DNA from: an uncultured Oscillospiraceae bacterium | GTDB lineage: Bacteria; Bacillota; Clostridia; Oscillospirales; Oscillospiraceae | Length of the DNA: 64,000 nucleotides | Reading direction: 5' to 3' | NCBI GenBank assembly: GCA_958423465.1 | Contig: CATZRD010000007.1 | Span: forward strand, 1 to 64,000 | Shown here: positions 33,263 through 40,733 of the stretch, in pieces | Layout of the letters: every line of letters begins with the position of its first letter | How positions within the stretch are numbered: the first letter of the stretch is position 1 | The notes under the pieces: generated by a model | Told to the model about the DNA's origin: nothing | The model's database searches: none | What the model saw: the letters and a program-made list of their open reading frames with translations, nothing else | Program-made: the position numbers and the translations under genes

Positions 33263-33898
33263 ATGTCTGTTTTGCAGGAGCTGTCCCTGAATGTAGAGAA
33301 GGGCAAGAGAAAGATCGTTCCCGGCCTGGTCCAGCAGGCCCTGGAGGAGGGCATCGACCCCAACGTCATCCTCAACGAGGGCATGATCGAGGCTATGGGC
33401 CGCGTGGGCGAGGCGTTCCGCAAGGGCGAGATCTTTGTCCCGGAGATGCTCATTGCCGCCAAGGCCATGCAGGCCGGCGTCGCCGTTCTGAAGCCCGCCC
33501 TGGCCGCGGAAGGCGCCGTCAGCCGCGGCAAGATCATTCTCGGTACCGTGGCGGGCGACCTCCACGACATCGGCAAAAATCTGGTGGGCATGATGCTGGA
33601 GTCCGCCGGCTTCGAGGTCATCGACCTGGGGGTGGACGTGGCCGACGAGGTGTTCCTGGACACCTACGCCGCCAACCCCGATACCAAAATCATCTGCCTG
33701 TCCGCTCTGCTGACCACCACCATGCCCGCAATGCGCTCCACCGTGGCGAAGATCAACGCCGCCCCCTGGCGGAACAAGGTGAAGGTCATGGTGGGCGGCG
33801 CGCCCATTACCCAGGCGTTCTGCGACGAGATCGGCGCGGACTGCTACACCGCCGACGCGGCCTCCGCCGCGGAGGCCGCCAAGAAGCTGGCCGTTTAA
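33263..33898 (+). CDS. Corrinoid (cobalamin-binding) methyl-carrier protein
   Basis: A 211-residue protein of the MtaC/MtbC/MtvC type. An N-terminal helical cap (1-90) is followed by the B12-binding Rossmann fold with the DLHDIGKN motif, whose H101 is the lower axial cobalt ligand, and the later LSALLTTTMPAM and VMVGGAPIT segments. It shuttles methyl groups between the substrate methyltransferase and the folate enzyme. TAAGGAGGATCAACAA precedes ATG. Confidence 0.95.
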   Translation: MSVLQELSLNVEKGKRKIVPGLVQQALEEGIDPNVILNEGMIEAMGRVGEAFRKGEIFVPEMLIAAKAMQAGVAVLKPALAAEGAVSRGKIILGTVAGDLHDIGKNLVGMMLESAGFEVIDLGVDVADEVFLDTYAANPDTKIICLSALLTTTMPAMRSTVAKINAAPWRNKVKVMVGGAPITQAFCDEIGADCYTADAASAAEAAKKLAV

Positions 33899-33918
33899 GG
33901 AGAAGGAGAGGTAACGAT

Positions 33919-34908
33919 ATGCTGACCAAGCGTCAAAATTTGCTGGAGACCATCCATGGCGGACACCCGGACCGCTTCGTAAAGCAGTATGAGGCTTTCG
34001 CCGCCATTACCGGCTCCCCGTTCACCCAGCGCAATCCCAGCCCGAAGTACGGCGAAATGAACGTGGTCAACGCCTGGGGCGTGACCAAGTCCTACCCGGT
34101 GGGAACGCCCGGTTCCTTCCCTGTCCATACGCCGGACAAAATCGTCATCAAGGATATCGAGAAATGGCGGGACTATGTAAAGGTGCCCCCGGTGGTCTAT
34201 GACGCCCGGGAGTGGGAGCCGTATATTGAGATGGCCGAGAAGGTGGACCGGAGGGAACAGTTCGTTACGCCGCTTCTCGCTCCCGGCGTCTTTGAACAGT
34301 GCCACTTCCTGATGGAGATCCAGAACTGCCTGATGGCGTTTTATGAGAATCCGGACGAGATGCACGAGCTGATCGACTGCATCACCGAGTTTGAGCTGGA
34401 CTACGCCCGGGAGCTGTGCAGATATATCAAGCCGGACGCCCTGTTCCACCATGACGACTGGGGCACCCAGATCTCCACCTTCATCTCCCCTGACATGTTC
34501 CGGGAGTTTATCAAGCCGGCCTATGAAAAAATCTACGGCTACTATAAGAGCCATGGCGTGGAGCTGATCATCCATCACTCCGACTCCTTTGCCGCCACCC
34601 TGGTGCCCGACATGATCGATATGGGCATCGATATCTGGCAGGGAGTCATGACCACCAATAACATTCCTGAGCTGATCCGGAAGTACGGCGGAAAGATCTC
34701 CTTTATGGGCGGCATCGACAGCGCAACCGTGGACTTCGAGGGCTGGACCCAGGAGGTGGTGGCCCAGCAGGTGGAGCGGGCCTGCGGCGAATGCGGGAAG
34801 CTGTACTTCATTCCCTGCGCCTCTCTGGGCCTGCCCACGAGCACCTTCCCCGGCGTCTACGACGCGCTGGACGCGGAGATCGACCGGTGTTCCAAGAAGT
34901 TCTTTTGA
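33919..34908 (+). CDS. Uroporphyrinogen-decarboxylase-family methyltransferase
   Basis: A 329-residue UroD-fold protein. It lies in a corrinoid operon, and HHDDWGTQ, LIIHHSDSF and a Cys near the C-terminus (PCASLGLP) fit the zinc-thiolate methyltransferases MtaA/MtbA and related demethylases rather than true uroporphyrinogen decarboxylase. No MttB- or MtaB-type gene is present here, so this protein is the best candidate for the step that takes a methyl group from the growth substrate, for example an O-methyl or N-methyl compound. Start after AAGGAGAAGGAGAGG. Confidence 0.85.
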   Translation: MLTKRQNLLETIHGGHPDRFVKQYEAFAAITGSPFTQRNPSPKYGEMNVVNAWGVTKSYPVGTPGSFPVHTPDKIVIKDIEKWRDYVKVPPVVYDAREWEPYIEMAEKVDRREQFVTPLLAPGVFEQCHFLMEIQNCLMAFYENPDEMHELIDCITEFELDYARELCRYIKPDALFHHDDWGTQISTFISPDMFREFIKPAYEKIYGYYKSHGVELIIHHSDSFAATLVPDMIDMGIDIWQGVMTTNNIPELIRKYGGKISFMGGIDSATVDFEGWTQEVVAQQVERACGECGKLYFIPCASLGLPTSTFPGVYDALDAEIDRCSKKFF

Positions 34909-34942
34909 AGAAACGGTCCGCGTACCGCGATCCGGGTCTGAT

Positions 34943-36436
34943 ATGGAGCAGGTGACGATCACCCTGCGTCCCTCCGGCGAGCGGTTCGCCGTCCCGGCGG
35001 GCCAGGGGCTGATGGACGCCCTGCGGCGGCACGGCGTTCCTCTGGAAGCCCCCTGCGGCGGAAGGGGGACGTGCGGAAAGTGCGCCGTCCTGGTAAACGG
35101 CAGACCGGAGCTGGCCTGCCGGTGCGTCCTGACAGAGGATTCCGTCGTGGAGGCGCCGGAACGCGGGAAAGAAGAGATCCTGACAGGCGGCGGCAGCGGC
35201 GAAGCCGACGGGCGGTACGAGTACGTTCTGGCCTTCGATGTGGGAACCACGACGGTGGCCGCGTTCCTCTCTGACGGCAAAACCGGACGGCAGCTGGCCT
35301 CCGCCGGCGCGGTCAATCCCCAGAGCGCCTATGGCGCGGATGTGATCGCCCGGATCCAGTACGAGCTGGAGCATCGGGACGGCAGAATGCGGCAGGAGAT
35401 CCGCGCCTGCCTGAGCCGTCTGACGCTGGAGGCGGCTCAGACGGCGGGGGTCCCGGCGGAGAGGATCGGACTGGTGACCCTGGTGGGGAACACCGCCATG
35501 CACCATCTGCTGCTGGGCCTGGATCCTGCCCCCCTGGTGACGCCGCCCTATCGCCCCTCGGTCAGGGAAGCCCTGGAGCTGTCTGCGGATTGGCTGCCGG
35601 CAGCGCCCGGGGCAAAGCTGCGGGTGCTGCCCAACATCGCGGGCTTTGTGGGAGCGGATACGGCGGGGTGCCTGGTATCCGCCGGTTTTGACCGGCGGCG
35701 GGAGCTGACGCTGCTCATCGATATCGGCACCAACGGCGAAATGGTCCTGGGGGACCGCAGCCGCCGGGTCGCCTGCTCCACAGCGGCGGGCCCCGCCTTT
35801 GAGGGGACCGGAATCCGCTTCGGGATGCGGGGCGCTTCCGGGGCGATCGATCGGGTTTCCCTGGCGGACGGCGCGCTGGACTGCCATGTCATTGGCGGGG
35901 GCGGGGCCAGAGGGATCTGCGGCTCCGGGCTGCTGGACGCGGTGTGCGCGCTGCTGCGGGGCGGCTTCGTGGACGGCAGCGGGCGGATGTGCCCGGACAT
36001 GCCGGGACCGTGGAGGACAGTGGACGGCCAGCCGGCCTTTTTGCTCCGGGACGGCGTGTATCTGACCCAGAGGGACATCCGAGAGACGCAGCTGGCCAAA
36101 GCCGCCATCCGGGCTGGCATCGAGCTGCTGCTGAACGCTATGGGCCGGGAGGCGGCGGAGGTCCGCCAGGTGCTGCTGGCGGGAGCCTTCGGCAGCTATC
36201 TCTCCCCGGCCAGCGCCTGCGGCGTCGGGATGCTTCCGCCGGCGCTGCTGGGGCGGGTCCGGGCCATCGGCAACGCTGCCGGAGAGGGCGCGCAGCAATG
36301 CGCCCTTCGGGAGCGCGACTACCGCCGGAGCATCGCGCTCGCGGAGAGCACGGAATGTTTGGAGCTGGCCGGCCTGCCGGCATTTCAGGACTGCTATGTG
36401 GACTGCCTGTCCTTTGAGGAGGAGAGCGAGGCGTGA
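34943..36436 (+). CDS. Corrinoid activation protein (2Fe-2S ferredoxin plus ASKHA ATPase domain, RACo-like)
   Basis: A 497-residue protein. The N-terminal ferredoxin has C38, C44, C47 and C59 for a 2Fe-2S cluster (APCGGRGTCGKC). The C-terminal part is the DUF4445 ASKHA domain with FDVGTTTVAAF, LVGNTAMHHLLLG, LIDIGTNGEM and GGGGARGICGSG. Such proteins reduce inactive Co(II) corrinoid back to Co(I) with ATP. It is shorter than the about 630-residue RACo, missing much of the linker/middle region. No ribosome site better than the weak one before 34943 was seen. It overlaps the next gene by four bases. Confidence 0.92.
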   Translation: MEQVTITLRPSGERFAVPAGQGLMDALRRHGVPLEAPCGGRGTCGKCAVLVNGRPELACRCVLTEDSVVEAPERGKEEILTGGGSGEADGRYEYVLAFDVGTTTVAAFLSDGKTGRQLASAGAVNPQSAYGADVIARIQYELEHRDGRMRQEIRACLSRLTLEAAQTAGVPAERIGLVTLVGNTAMHHLLLGLDPAPLVTPPYRPSVREALELSADWLPAAPGAKLRVLPNIAGFVGADTAGCLVSAGFDRRRELTLLIDIGTNGEMVLGDRSRRVACSTAAGPAFEGTGIRFGMRGASGAIDRVSLADGALDCHVIGGGGARGICGSGLLDAVCALLRGGFVDGSGRMCPDMPGPWRTVDGQPAFLLRDGVYLTQRDIRETQLAKAAIRAGIELLLNAMGREAAEVRQVLLAGAFGSYLSPASACGVGMLPPALLGRVRAIGNAAGEGAQQCALRERDYRRSIALAESTECLELAGLPAFQDCYVDCLSFEEESEA

Positions 36437-36966
36437 AGGAAGCGATCGAGTTGGCTTTGGGCTTGGGCTTCACCTGCGCCGCGGCGCTGGATCCGGCGGC
36501 GCTGACGGTCCGTGAGGAGGTCCGGGCCATGTGCGAGGCGAACAAATGCAGGGCGTATGGCCGCAACTGGACCTGTCCGCCCCATTGCGGAACGCTGGAG
36601 GAGTGCGGGGCGCGTCTGACCGGAATGGCGGACGGCCTGCTGGTGCAGACGGTAGGGCGGCTGACGGACCCGTTTGACTTCGACACCATGGCCGGGACGG
36701 AACGGGTGCATCTGGCCCGCTTTTACGCCCTGGCGGACCTGCTGCGGGAGAAGGACCCGGAGGTCCTGTGCCTGGGCAGCGGCGGGTGCAGGCTGTGTAA
36801 AAGCTGCGCCTATCCGGACCCCTGCCGCTTCCCGTCGCGTGCCTGCTCCTCCATGGAGAGCTACGGCCTGCTGGTCAGCGAGGTCTGCCGGACCGCGGGA
36901 ACGGCCTACTACCATGGAAAGAACACCCTGGCCTATACGGCGTGCTGCCTGTTTCCGGCGAAGTAA
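36433..36966 (+). CDS. DUF2284 cysteine-rich metal-binding protein
   Basis: A 177-residue protein starting at GTG 36433 inside the end of the corrinoid activator (GTGA overlap). It is Cys-rich: CEANKCRAYGRNWTCPPHCG and CLGSGGCRLCKSCAYPDPC are the DUF2284 signature, predicted to bind Fe-S or zinc. Function unknown. Members occur in methyltransferase operons of anaerobes, so a role in corrinoid handling or metal supply is plausible. Confidence 0.85.
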   Translation: MKEAIELALGLGFTCAAALDPAALTVREEVRAMCEANKCRAYGRNWTCPPHCGTLEECGARLTGMADGLLVQTVGRLTDPFDFDTMAGTERVHLARFYALADLLREKDPEVLCLGSGGCRLCKSCAYPDPCRFPSRACSSMESYGLLVSEVCRTAGTAYYHGKNTLAYTACCLFPAK

Positions 36967-36970
36967 CGGA

Positions 36971-36993
36971 TGCGGCGGTCTCGCGCCGCCGCA
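36971..36993 (+). terminator. GC-rich hairpin after the corrinoid operon
   Basis: An 8-bp inverted repeat TGCGGCGG/CCGCCGCA with a 7-nt loop starts 4 bp after the DUF2284 stop. There is no U-run, so it is a weak terminator at best. Confidence 0.35.
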
Positions 36994-37036
36994 CCTGGCG
37001 GGCCGGCCGCGCGTAAGCTGGAGGCGAGGTGATCTT

Positions 37037-37480
37037 ATGAGAAACTGCTCAGCCGGACCGGACGCGGTAGCCTGTGTGCGGGGCGGCGCGGAAGCGCCCA
37101 ACCTGTCCGGCGTCGTCCGGTTCTATCAAAAGCGCGGCAGCGTTTTGGTGACGGCCCGCGTATCCGGGCTCCCGCCGTCCGCCGCCGGCTTCTTCCCCCT
37201 GCACATCCATGAGGGCGGAAGCTGCACCGGGGAGAATTTTTCCGATACGGGCGGCCACTATAACCCCACCGGCGCGCCGCATCCCTGTCACGCGGGGGAT
37301 CTGCCGCCTCTGCTGCGGTGCCGCGGGGGAGCCTGTATGGCAGTCCGGACAGACCGCTTCTCCGTGAAGGATGTCCTTGGCCGGACGGTGGTGATCCACA
37401 GCGGCACTGATGATTTCACGTCGCAGCCTGCGGGCGGCTCCGGCGTCAAAATCGCCTGCGGCGTCATCCATCGCCCCTGA
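37037..37480 (+). CDS. Cu/Zn superoxide dismutase family protein
   Basis: A 147-residue SODC-type protein. LHIHE (two Cu His), the GGHYNPTG bridging His, HPCHAGDLPPL (zinc His/Asp) and VVIHSGTDD (fourth Cu His) are all present. Both disulphide Cys are present (GGSCTG and IACGVI). The active-site Arg of classical enzymes (in RLACGVI) is Lys here. No signal peptide, unlike most bacterial Cu/Zn SODs, which are periplasmic or lipid-anchored. AGGTGATCTT precedes ATG 37037. It could be a real dismutase or a metal-binding relative. Confidence 0.85.
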   Translation: MRNCSAGPDAVACVRGGAEAPNLSGVVRFYQKRGSVLVTARVSGLPPSAAGFFPLHIHEGGSCTGENFSDTGGHYNPTGAPHPCHAGDLPPLLRCRGGACMAVRTDRFSVKDVLGRTVVIHSGTDDFTSQPAGGSGVKIACGVIHRP

Positions 37481-37530
37481 TCCAGCACGGACGCCCTTGG
37501 CTCGGAAACGCGCTCCGGCTTTTCCAAACG

Positions 37531-37574
37531 CCAAAAAGGAAGCGGCAGGCCACGGCCTGCCGCTTCCTTTTTGG
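37531..37574. terminator. Bidirectional intrinsic terminator
   Basis: A 21-bp perfect inverted repeat (37531-37551 with 37554-37574) with A5 and T5 runs in its flanks lies between the SOD-like gene and the converging 4Fe-4S protein gene. Confidence 0.9.
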
Positions 37575-37587
37575 GATATAGGTCCGC

Positions 37588-38475
37588 TCAGGACGCCTTC
37601 TCCGCCGCGGGACAGTCCGCCGGCCTGCGCAGGCAGGCGGAGGAGATCGCCCCGGTGGGACACGCCTTTTTGCACCGGCCGCAGCGGATGCACTCGGGGT
37701 GGTTGGCGTTTTGGACCGGGTCCACCTGCATCTGGCAGGCCCGGGCGCAGGCGCCGCAGCGGGTGCATTTGCTCTCGTCCACCCGGTACTTGAATACGGA
37801 GATGGGGTTGAACACAGAATAGACGGCTCCCAGGGGGCAGATGTACTTGCAGAAGGGACGGTAGATGATGATGGACAGGATGATCGTGGCGGCCAGCAGG
37901 AGATTCTTCCACGCGTACAGCCAGCCCAGGGCCTTCCGCAGGGACTGGTTCAGCAGCACCAGAGGGATGCCGCCCTCCAGGGTCCCCACCGGGCACAGCA
38001 GCTTGCAGAACCAGGGGGAACCCTGACCGATGGCGTCCACCAGGAACAGGGGGAGCAGGATCACAAAGACGACGAGGATGACGTACTTCAGCTTCCGCAG
38101 CAGCTTGTCCCCCCGGAAGGTCTTGATCTTCCTGGGGAAGGGGATCTTGTGCAGCAGGTCCTGGATCAGCCCGAAGGGACACAGCCAGCCGCAGACGAAC
38201 CGTCCCACCAGAGCTCCCACAAAGACCAGGAAGCCGGCTACATAGAAGGCGAATTTAAAGTTCCAGCTGCCGATGACCGCCTGGAGGGCGCCGATGGGGC
38301 AGGAGCCCACCGCGCCGGGGCAGGAGTAGCAGTTCATCCCCGGAACGCACAGGTTCTTCAGCTTGCCCTTGTAGATCTTTCCCTGGGCAAACCCGATCAG
38401 ATAGCTGTTGGTCAGCAGCGCCCAGAGGGCCTGCACCCCGTGGCGGGGCCGCTCGTTGATTGTTTTCTTAGCCAA
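37588..38475 (-). CDS. Membrane-bound 4Fe-4S ferredoxin-type protein (NapH/NosR-like)
   Basis: A 295-residue protein with about five hydrophobic segments and many Cys motifs: [16 protein letters not shown] near residue 50, [12 protein letters not shown] and CPLG in loops, then two 4Fe-4S motifs at the C-terminus ([11 protein letters not shown] and [12 protein letters not shown]). This is the NapH/CcoG/NosR-type membrane electron-transfer layout. The start is TTG 38475 with GGAG ten bases before, overlapping the CXXC protein by eight bases. It likely passes electrons across the membrane; the partner is not evident. Confidence 0.88.
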   Translation of the reverse strand: MAKKTINERPRHGVQALWALLTNSYLIGFAQGKIYKGKLKNLCVPGMNCYSCPGAVGSCPIGALQAVIGSWNFKFAFYVAGFLVFVGALVGRFVCGWLCPFGLIQDLLHKIPFPRKIKTFRGDKLLRKLKYVILVVFVILLPLFLVDAIGQGSPWFCKLLCPVGTLEGGIPLVLLNQSLRKALGWLYAWKNLLLAATIILSIIIYRPFCKYICPLGAVYSVFNPISVFKYRVDESKCTRCGACARACQMQVDPVQNANHPECIRCGRCKKACPTGAISSACLRRPADCPAAEKAS

Positions 38476-38617
38476 TTCCGATACACTCCAAACAAATATT
38501 GACGGCTTTGGCGAACACGACGGCCAGCTCGCCCCGCTGGATGCCGTATGCCATCATGGCCAGTCCCAGAAGGGCCGCCGCCGCGCCGGCCCAGCGGGAG
38601 ATTGTGACCCGCCGCAT
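38468..38617 (-). CDS. CD1871A-family CXXC-motif small membrane protein
   Basis: A 49-residue protein starting at ATG 38617 behind AGGAGGGACCCGATA. One hydrophobic segment (about 9-26) is followed by a C-terminal [11 protein letters not shown], the conserved CxxC end of the CD1871A family. The overlap with the 4Fe-4S membrane protein gene fits the usual pairing. The CxxC pair could carry electrons or bind metal with the partner. Function not established. Confidence 0.8.
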   Translation of the reverse strand: MRRVTISRWAGAAAALLGLAMMAYGIQRGELAVVFAKAVNICLECIGIG

Positions 38618-38679
38618 TATCGGGTCCCTCCTGAAGCGGCGGCGGGCAGAGAGAAAACGTCTGTTTTGATGGGCAGCAT
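38617..38679 (-). CDS. 20-residue micro-ORF coupled to the CXXC protein
   Basis: ATG 38679 follows GAAAGGAGCTTTCT, a strong ribosome site, and encodes [20 protein letters not shown]. Its TAA overlaps the next ATG by one base (TAATG), the classic layout for translational coupling. It is too short for a membrane segment. It could be a real micro-protein or a leader that controls the downstream genes. Confidence 0.5.
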   Translation of the reverse strand: MLPIKTDVFSLPAAASGGTR

Positions 38680-38739
38680 AGAAAGCTCCTTTCGTGTTGA
38701 TGGGGGAATAGATGTGATCCGTGGTAAGGGGGGGAGGCG

Positions 38740-38768
38740 TTGACATCGCCCTGCCGGACGGCTATAAT
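38740..38768 (+). promoter_or_regulatory. Consensus sigma-A promoter for gph
   Basis: TTGACA (38740-38745), 17 bp, TATAAT (38763-38768): a perfect match to the consensus with ideal spacing, 47 bp before the gph start. It should be strong and constitutive. Confidence 0.9.
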
Positions 38769-38815
38769 AAGGCCACCCCGGCGGGCCGCTGCCCGCCCCA
38801 GAGAGGAGAATTGCC

Positions 38816-39472
38816 ATGATAAAGGCTGTGATATTTGACCTGGACGGCACGCTGCTGGATACCATCCCCGACATCGCCGCGTCCCTGAACCGGGCCCTGG
38901 CGGACTGCGGTCTGCCCACCCATTCGGTACAGGCCATGAAGGGCTTCGTAGGCGGCGGGATCCGGGAGGCCATCCGCAGAGCCGCCCCCGCCGGCAGCAG
39001 CCAGGAGACCCTGGAGGCGGTGTACCGCCTGTACCGGGCCGGCTACCGGGAACGCTGCTGTGAAGAGACGGACTATTACCCCGGCGCGAAAGCCATGCTG
39101 GCGAGGCTGGCGGCGGCGGGGCTGGCGCTGGGGGTCCTCAGCAACAAGAGCCAGGACACCGCCCGGCGGATCATCGCCCACTACTTCCCGGACACGCCCT
39201 TCCGCTGCGTGTTCGGCCGGGAGGACGGCCGCCCCCTGAAGCCGGACCCGGGGGCGCTGGCGCCGGTGCTGGAGACCCTGGGGCTTCTTCCGGCGGAGCT
39301 GGCCTATGTAGGTGACAGCGGCACCGATGTTCAGTTCGCCCGCGCCTGCGGCATGACGGCGGCGGGGGTCCCCTGGGGCTACCGCGGCCGGGAGGAGCTG
39401 GCCGCCGGGAAGCCGGACCTGCTGCCGGAGACCATGGAGGCTCTGGCGGCGGGACTCATCGCCAGGATATGA
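38816..39472 (+). CDS. gph: HAD-IA phosphatase, phosphoglycolate phosphatase-like
   Basis: A 218-residue HAD hydrolase with all motifs: FDLDGTLLDT, VLSNKS, Lys in LKPDPGAL and YVGDSGTD. The cap domain and overall length fit phosphoglycolate phosphatase (Gph) or pyrophosphatase PpaX. GAGAGGAGAATTGCC precedes the ATG. Specificity inside this family cannot be read from sequence. Confidence 0.88.
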   Translation: MIKAVIFDLDGTLLDTIPDIAASLNRALADCGLPTHSVQAMKGFVGGGIREAIRRAAPAGSSQETLEAVYRLYRAGYRERCCEETDYYPGAKAMLARLAAAGLALGVLSNKSQDTARRIIAHYFPDTPFRCVFGREDGRPLKPDPGALAPVLETLGLLPAELAYVGDSGTDVQFARACGMTAAGVPWGYRGREELAAGKPDLLPETMEALAAGLIARI

Positions 39473-39523
39473 CAGAAGGGGGACGTCCCGGCCCGGGGGG
39501 GCCGGCGGCGTCCCCCTTCTGTC
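39471..39523. terminator. Bidirectional terminator between gph and trxB
   Basis: A 15-bp inverted repeat GACAGAAGGGGGACG (39471-39485 with 39509-39523) encloses a GC-rich inner palindrome. It begins in the gph stop codon and lies 11 bp from the trxB stop. No clear U-run. Confidence 0.6.
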
Positions 39524-39534
39524 AGGGGTTTCCA

Positions 39535-40476
39535 TCAGTCCAGCCTCTCCAGATATTTTCCCGCGCTGATGGCGGCGACAGCGCCGTCGGCGGCGGCGGT
39601 GATCACCTGACGCACCTCCTTGACCCGGGCGTCCCCGGCGGCAAAGACGCCGGGGATGGCGGTGGCCATGGCCTCGTCGGTGGGGATATAGCCCCGGTCC
39701 AGCTCCAGCTGCCCCGCCAGCAGCTCCGTGTCGGGGAGATGGCCGGTGAAGCCGAAGAGACCCAGCATATCCTGTCCCTCTCCGGCGGAGATGACCTGCC
39801 GCTGGCCGGTCTTGACGTTCCGCACCGTCAGGGACTCCAGCACGTCGCCGCCGTCCAGCCGCTCCACCACCGTGTCCCACAGGAAGCGGATCCCGGGGTG
39901 GGCGAAGGCCCGCTCCTGGACGGCCCTGGCGGCCCGCAGCCGGTCCCGCCGGTGGATGATGGTGACGCGCCGGGCGAAACGGGTGAGGAAAACGGCCTCC
40001 TCCACGGCGCTGTCGCCGCCGCCCACCACATAGACGTCCAGACCCCGGAAGAAGGCCCCGTCGCAGGTGGCGCAGTAGGAGACGCCCCGGCCGATGAACC
40101 GGTCCTCGTTCTCACAGCCGATGGGCCGGGGGCGGGCGCCGGGAGCCAGGATCACCGACCGGGTCCGGTAGGCCCCGTCTGTCCCCTCCAGCTCCTTCAC
40201 CGGGCTCCTGAGGTCCAGCCGGCGGATGGTATCCGTCCGCCGGAGGGCGCCGAAGCGTTCCGCCTGATCCGCCATGCGCCGGGCCAGACTCCCGCCGGTC
40301 TCCCCCTGGGCCAGCTGGCCGGGGTAGTTCTCGATGTCGGCGGTAAGGGCGGCCTGACCGCCCACGGCACCCTTTTCGATGATGAGGGCGTCCAGCCGCG
40401 CCCGGCCGGCGTAGATACCGGCGGACAGTCCCGCGGGGCCGCCCCCCAGAATGATGACGTCGTAGATGTGTGACAA
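39535..40476 (-). CDS. trxB: Thioredoxin reductase
   Basis: A 313-residue FAD/NADPH flavoprotein. ILGGGPAGLSA binds FAD, CATC (135-138) is the redox pair, and VVGGGDSAVEEA binds NADPH; the C-terminal FAAGDAR closes the FAD site. The start is TTG 40476 because AAGGAGG lies seven bases before it. The in-frame ATG at 40512 abuts the -10 box of the promoter and so should not be in the mRNA. It reduces thioredoxin; the thioredoxin gene is not in view. Confidence 0.95.
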   Translation of the reverse strand: MSHIYDVIILGGGPAGLSAGIYAGRARLDALIIEKGAVGGQAALTADIENYPGQLAQGETGGSLARRMADQAERFGALRRTDTIRRLDLRSPVKELEGTDGAYRTRSVILAPGARPRPIGCENEDRFIGRGVSYCATCDGAFFRGLDVYVVGGGDSAVEEAVFLTRFARRVTIIHRRDRLRAARAVQERAFAHPGIRFLWDTVVERLDGGDVLESLTVRNVKTGQRQVISAGEGQDMLGLFGFTGHLPDTELLAGQLELDRGYIPTDEAMATAIPGVFAAGDARVKEVRQVITAAADGAVAAISAGKYLERLD

Positions 40477-40512
40477 AGCGCCGCCTCCTTGGAGAGATGA
40501 TTTCTGCTTCAT

Positions 40513-40541
40513 AGTGTACCCTACTTTCCGCCGTCTGTCCA
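40513..40541 (-). promoter_or_regulatory. Promoter for trxB
   Basis: On the minus strand TGGACA (40536-40541), 17 bp, TACACT (40513-40518). It predicts transcription starting near 40506, about 30 nt before the TTG start codon. Confidence 0.7.
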
Positions 40542-40600
40542 GCAAAACAGGGGCTCTTTCGGCAGAAAGGCGGCGGCAGGCCGCCCTCTGGCGGTTTTTC

Positions 40601-40629
40601 TTGCCTTCGGAGGAAAACTGTGATACAAT
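40601..40629 (+). promoter_or_regulatory. Promoter for prfC
   Basis: TTGCCT (40601-40606), 17 bp, TACAAT (40624-40629). It gives a leader of roughly 98 nt before the prfC start, containing the start-stop element. Confidence 0.7.
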
Positions 40630-40648
40630 AACTTGCATTTATTGGTAC

Positions 40649-40668
40649 AGGAGGCTGTTCCCATGTAG
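40649..40668 (+). other. Start-stop mini-ORF (AUG-UAG) with perfect Shine-Dalgarno in the prfC leader
   Basis: AGGAGG (40649-40654), an 8-nt spacer, then ATG (40663-40665) directly followed by TAG (40666-40668). Ribosomes would initiate and terminate on the next codon, needing RF1. A small inverted repeat GTCCC/GGGAC (40682-40686 with 40694-40698) follows. The prfC start has its own site 65 nt downstream. Confidence 0.55.
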
Positions 40669-40733
40669 AGAAGCGTCTGACGTCCCCTTTGCCGGGACAG
40701 GGAAACAACACAAGAATTTGGAGGGAAAACCTT

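Noticed and set aside
33919..34908. True uroporphyrinogen decarboxylase (hemE)
   Set aside because: The gene is embedded in a corrinoid methyltransferase operon with no tetrapyrrole genes, fitting the methyltransferase branch of the family.
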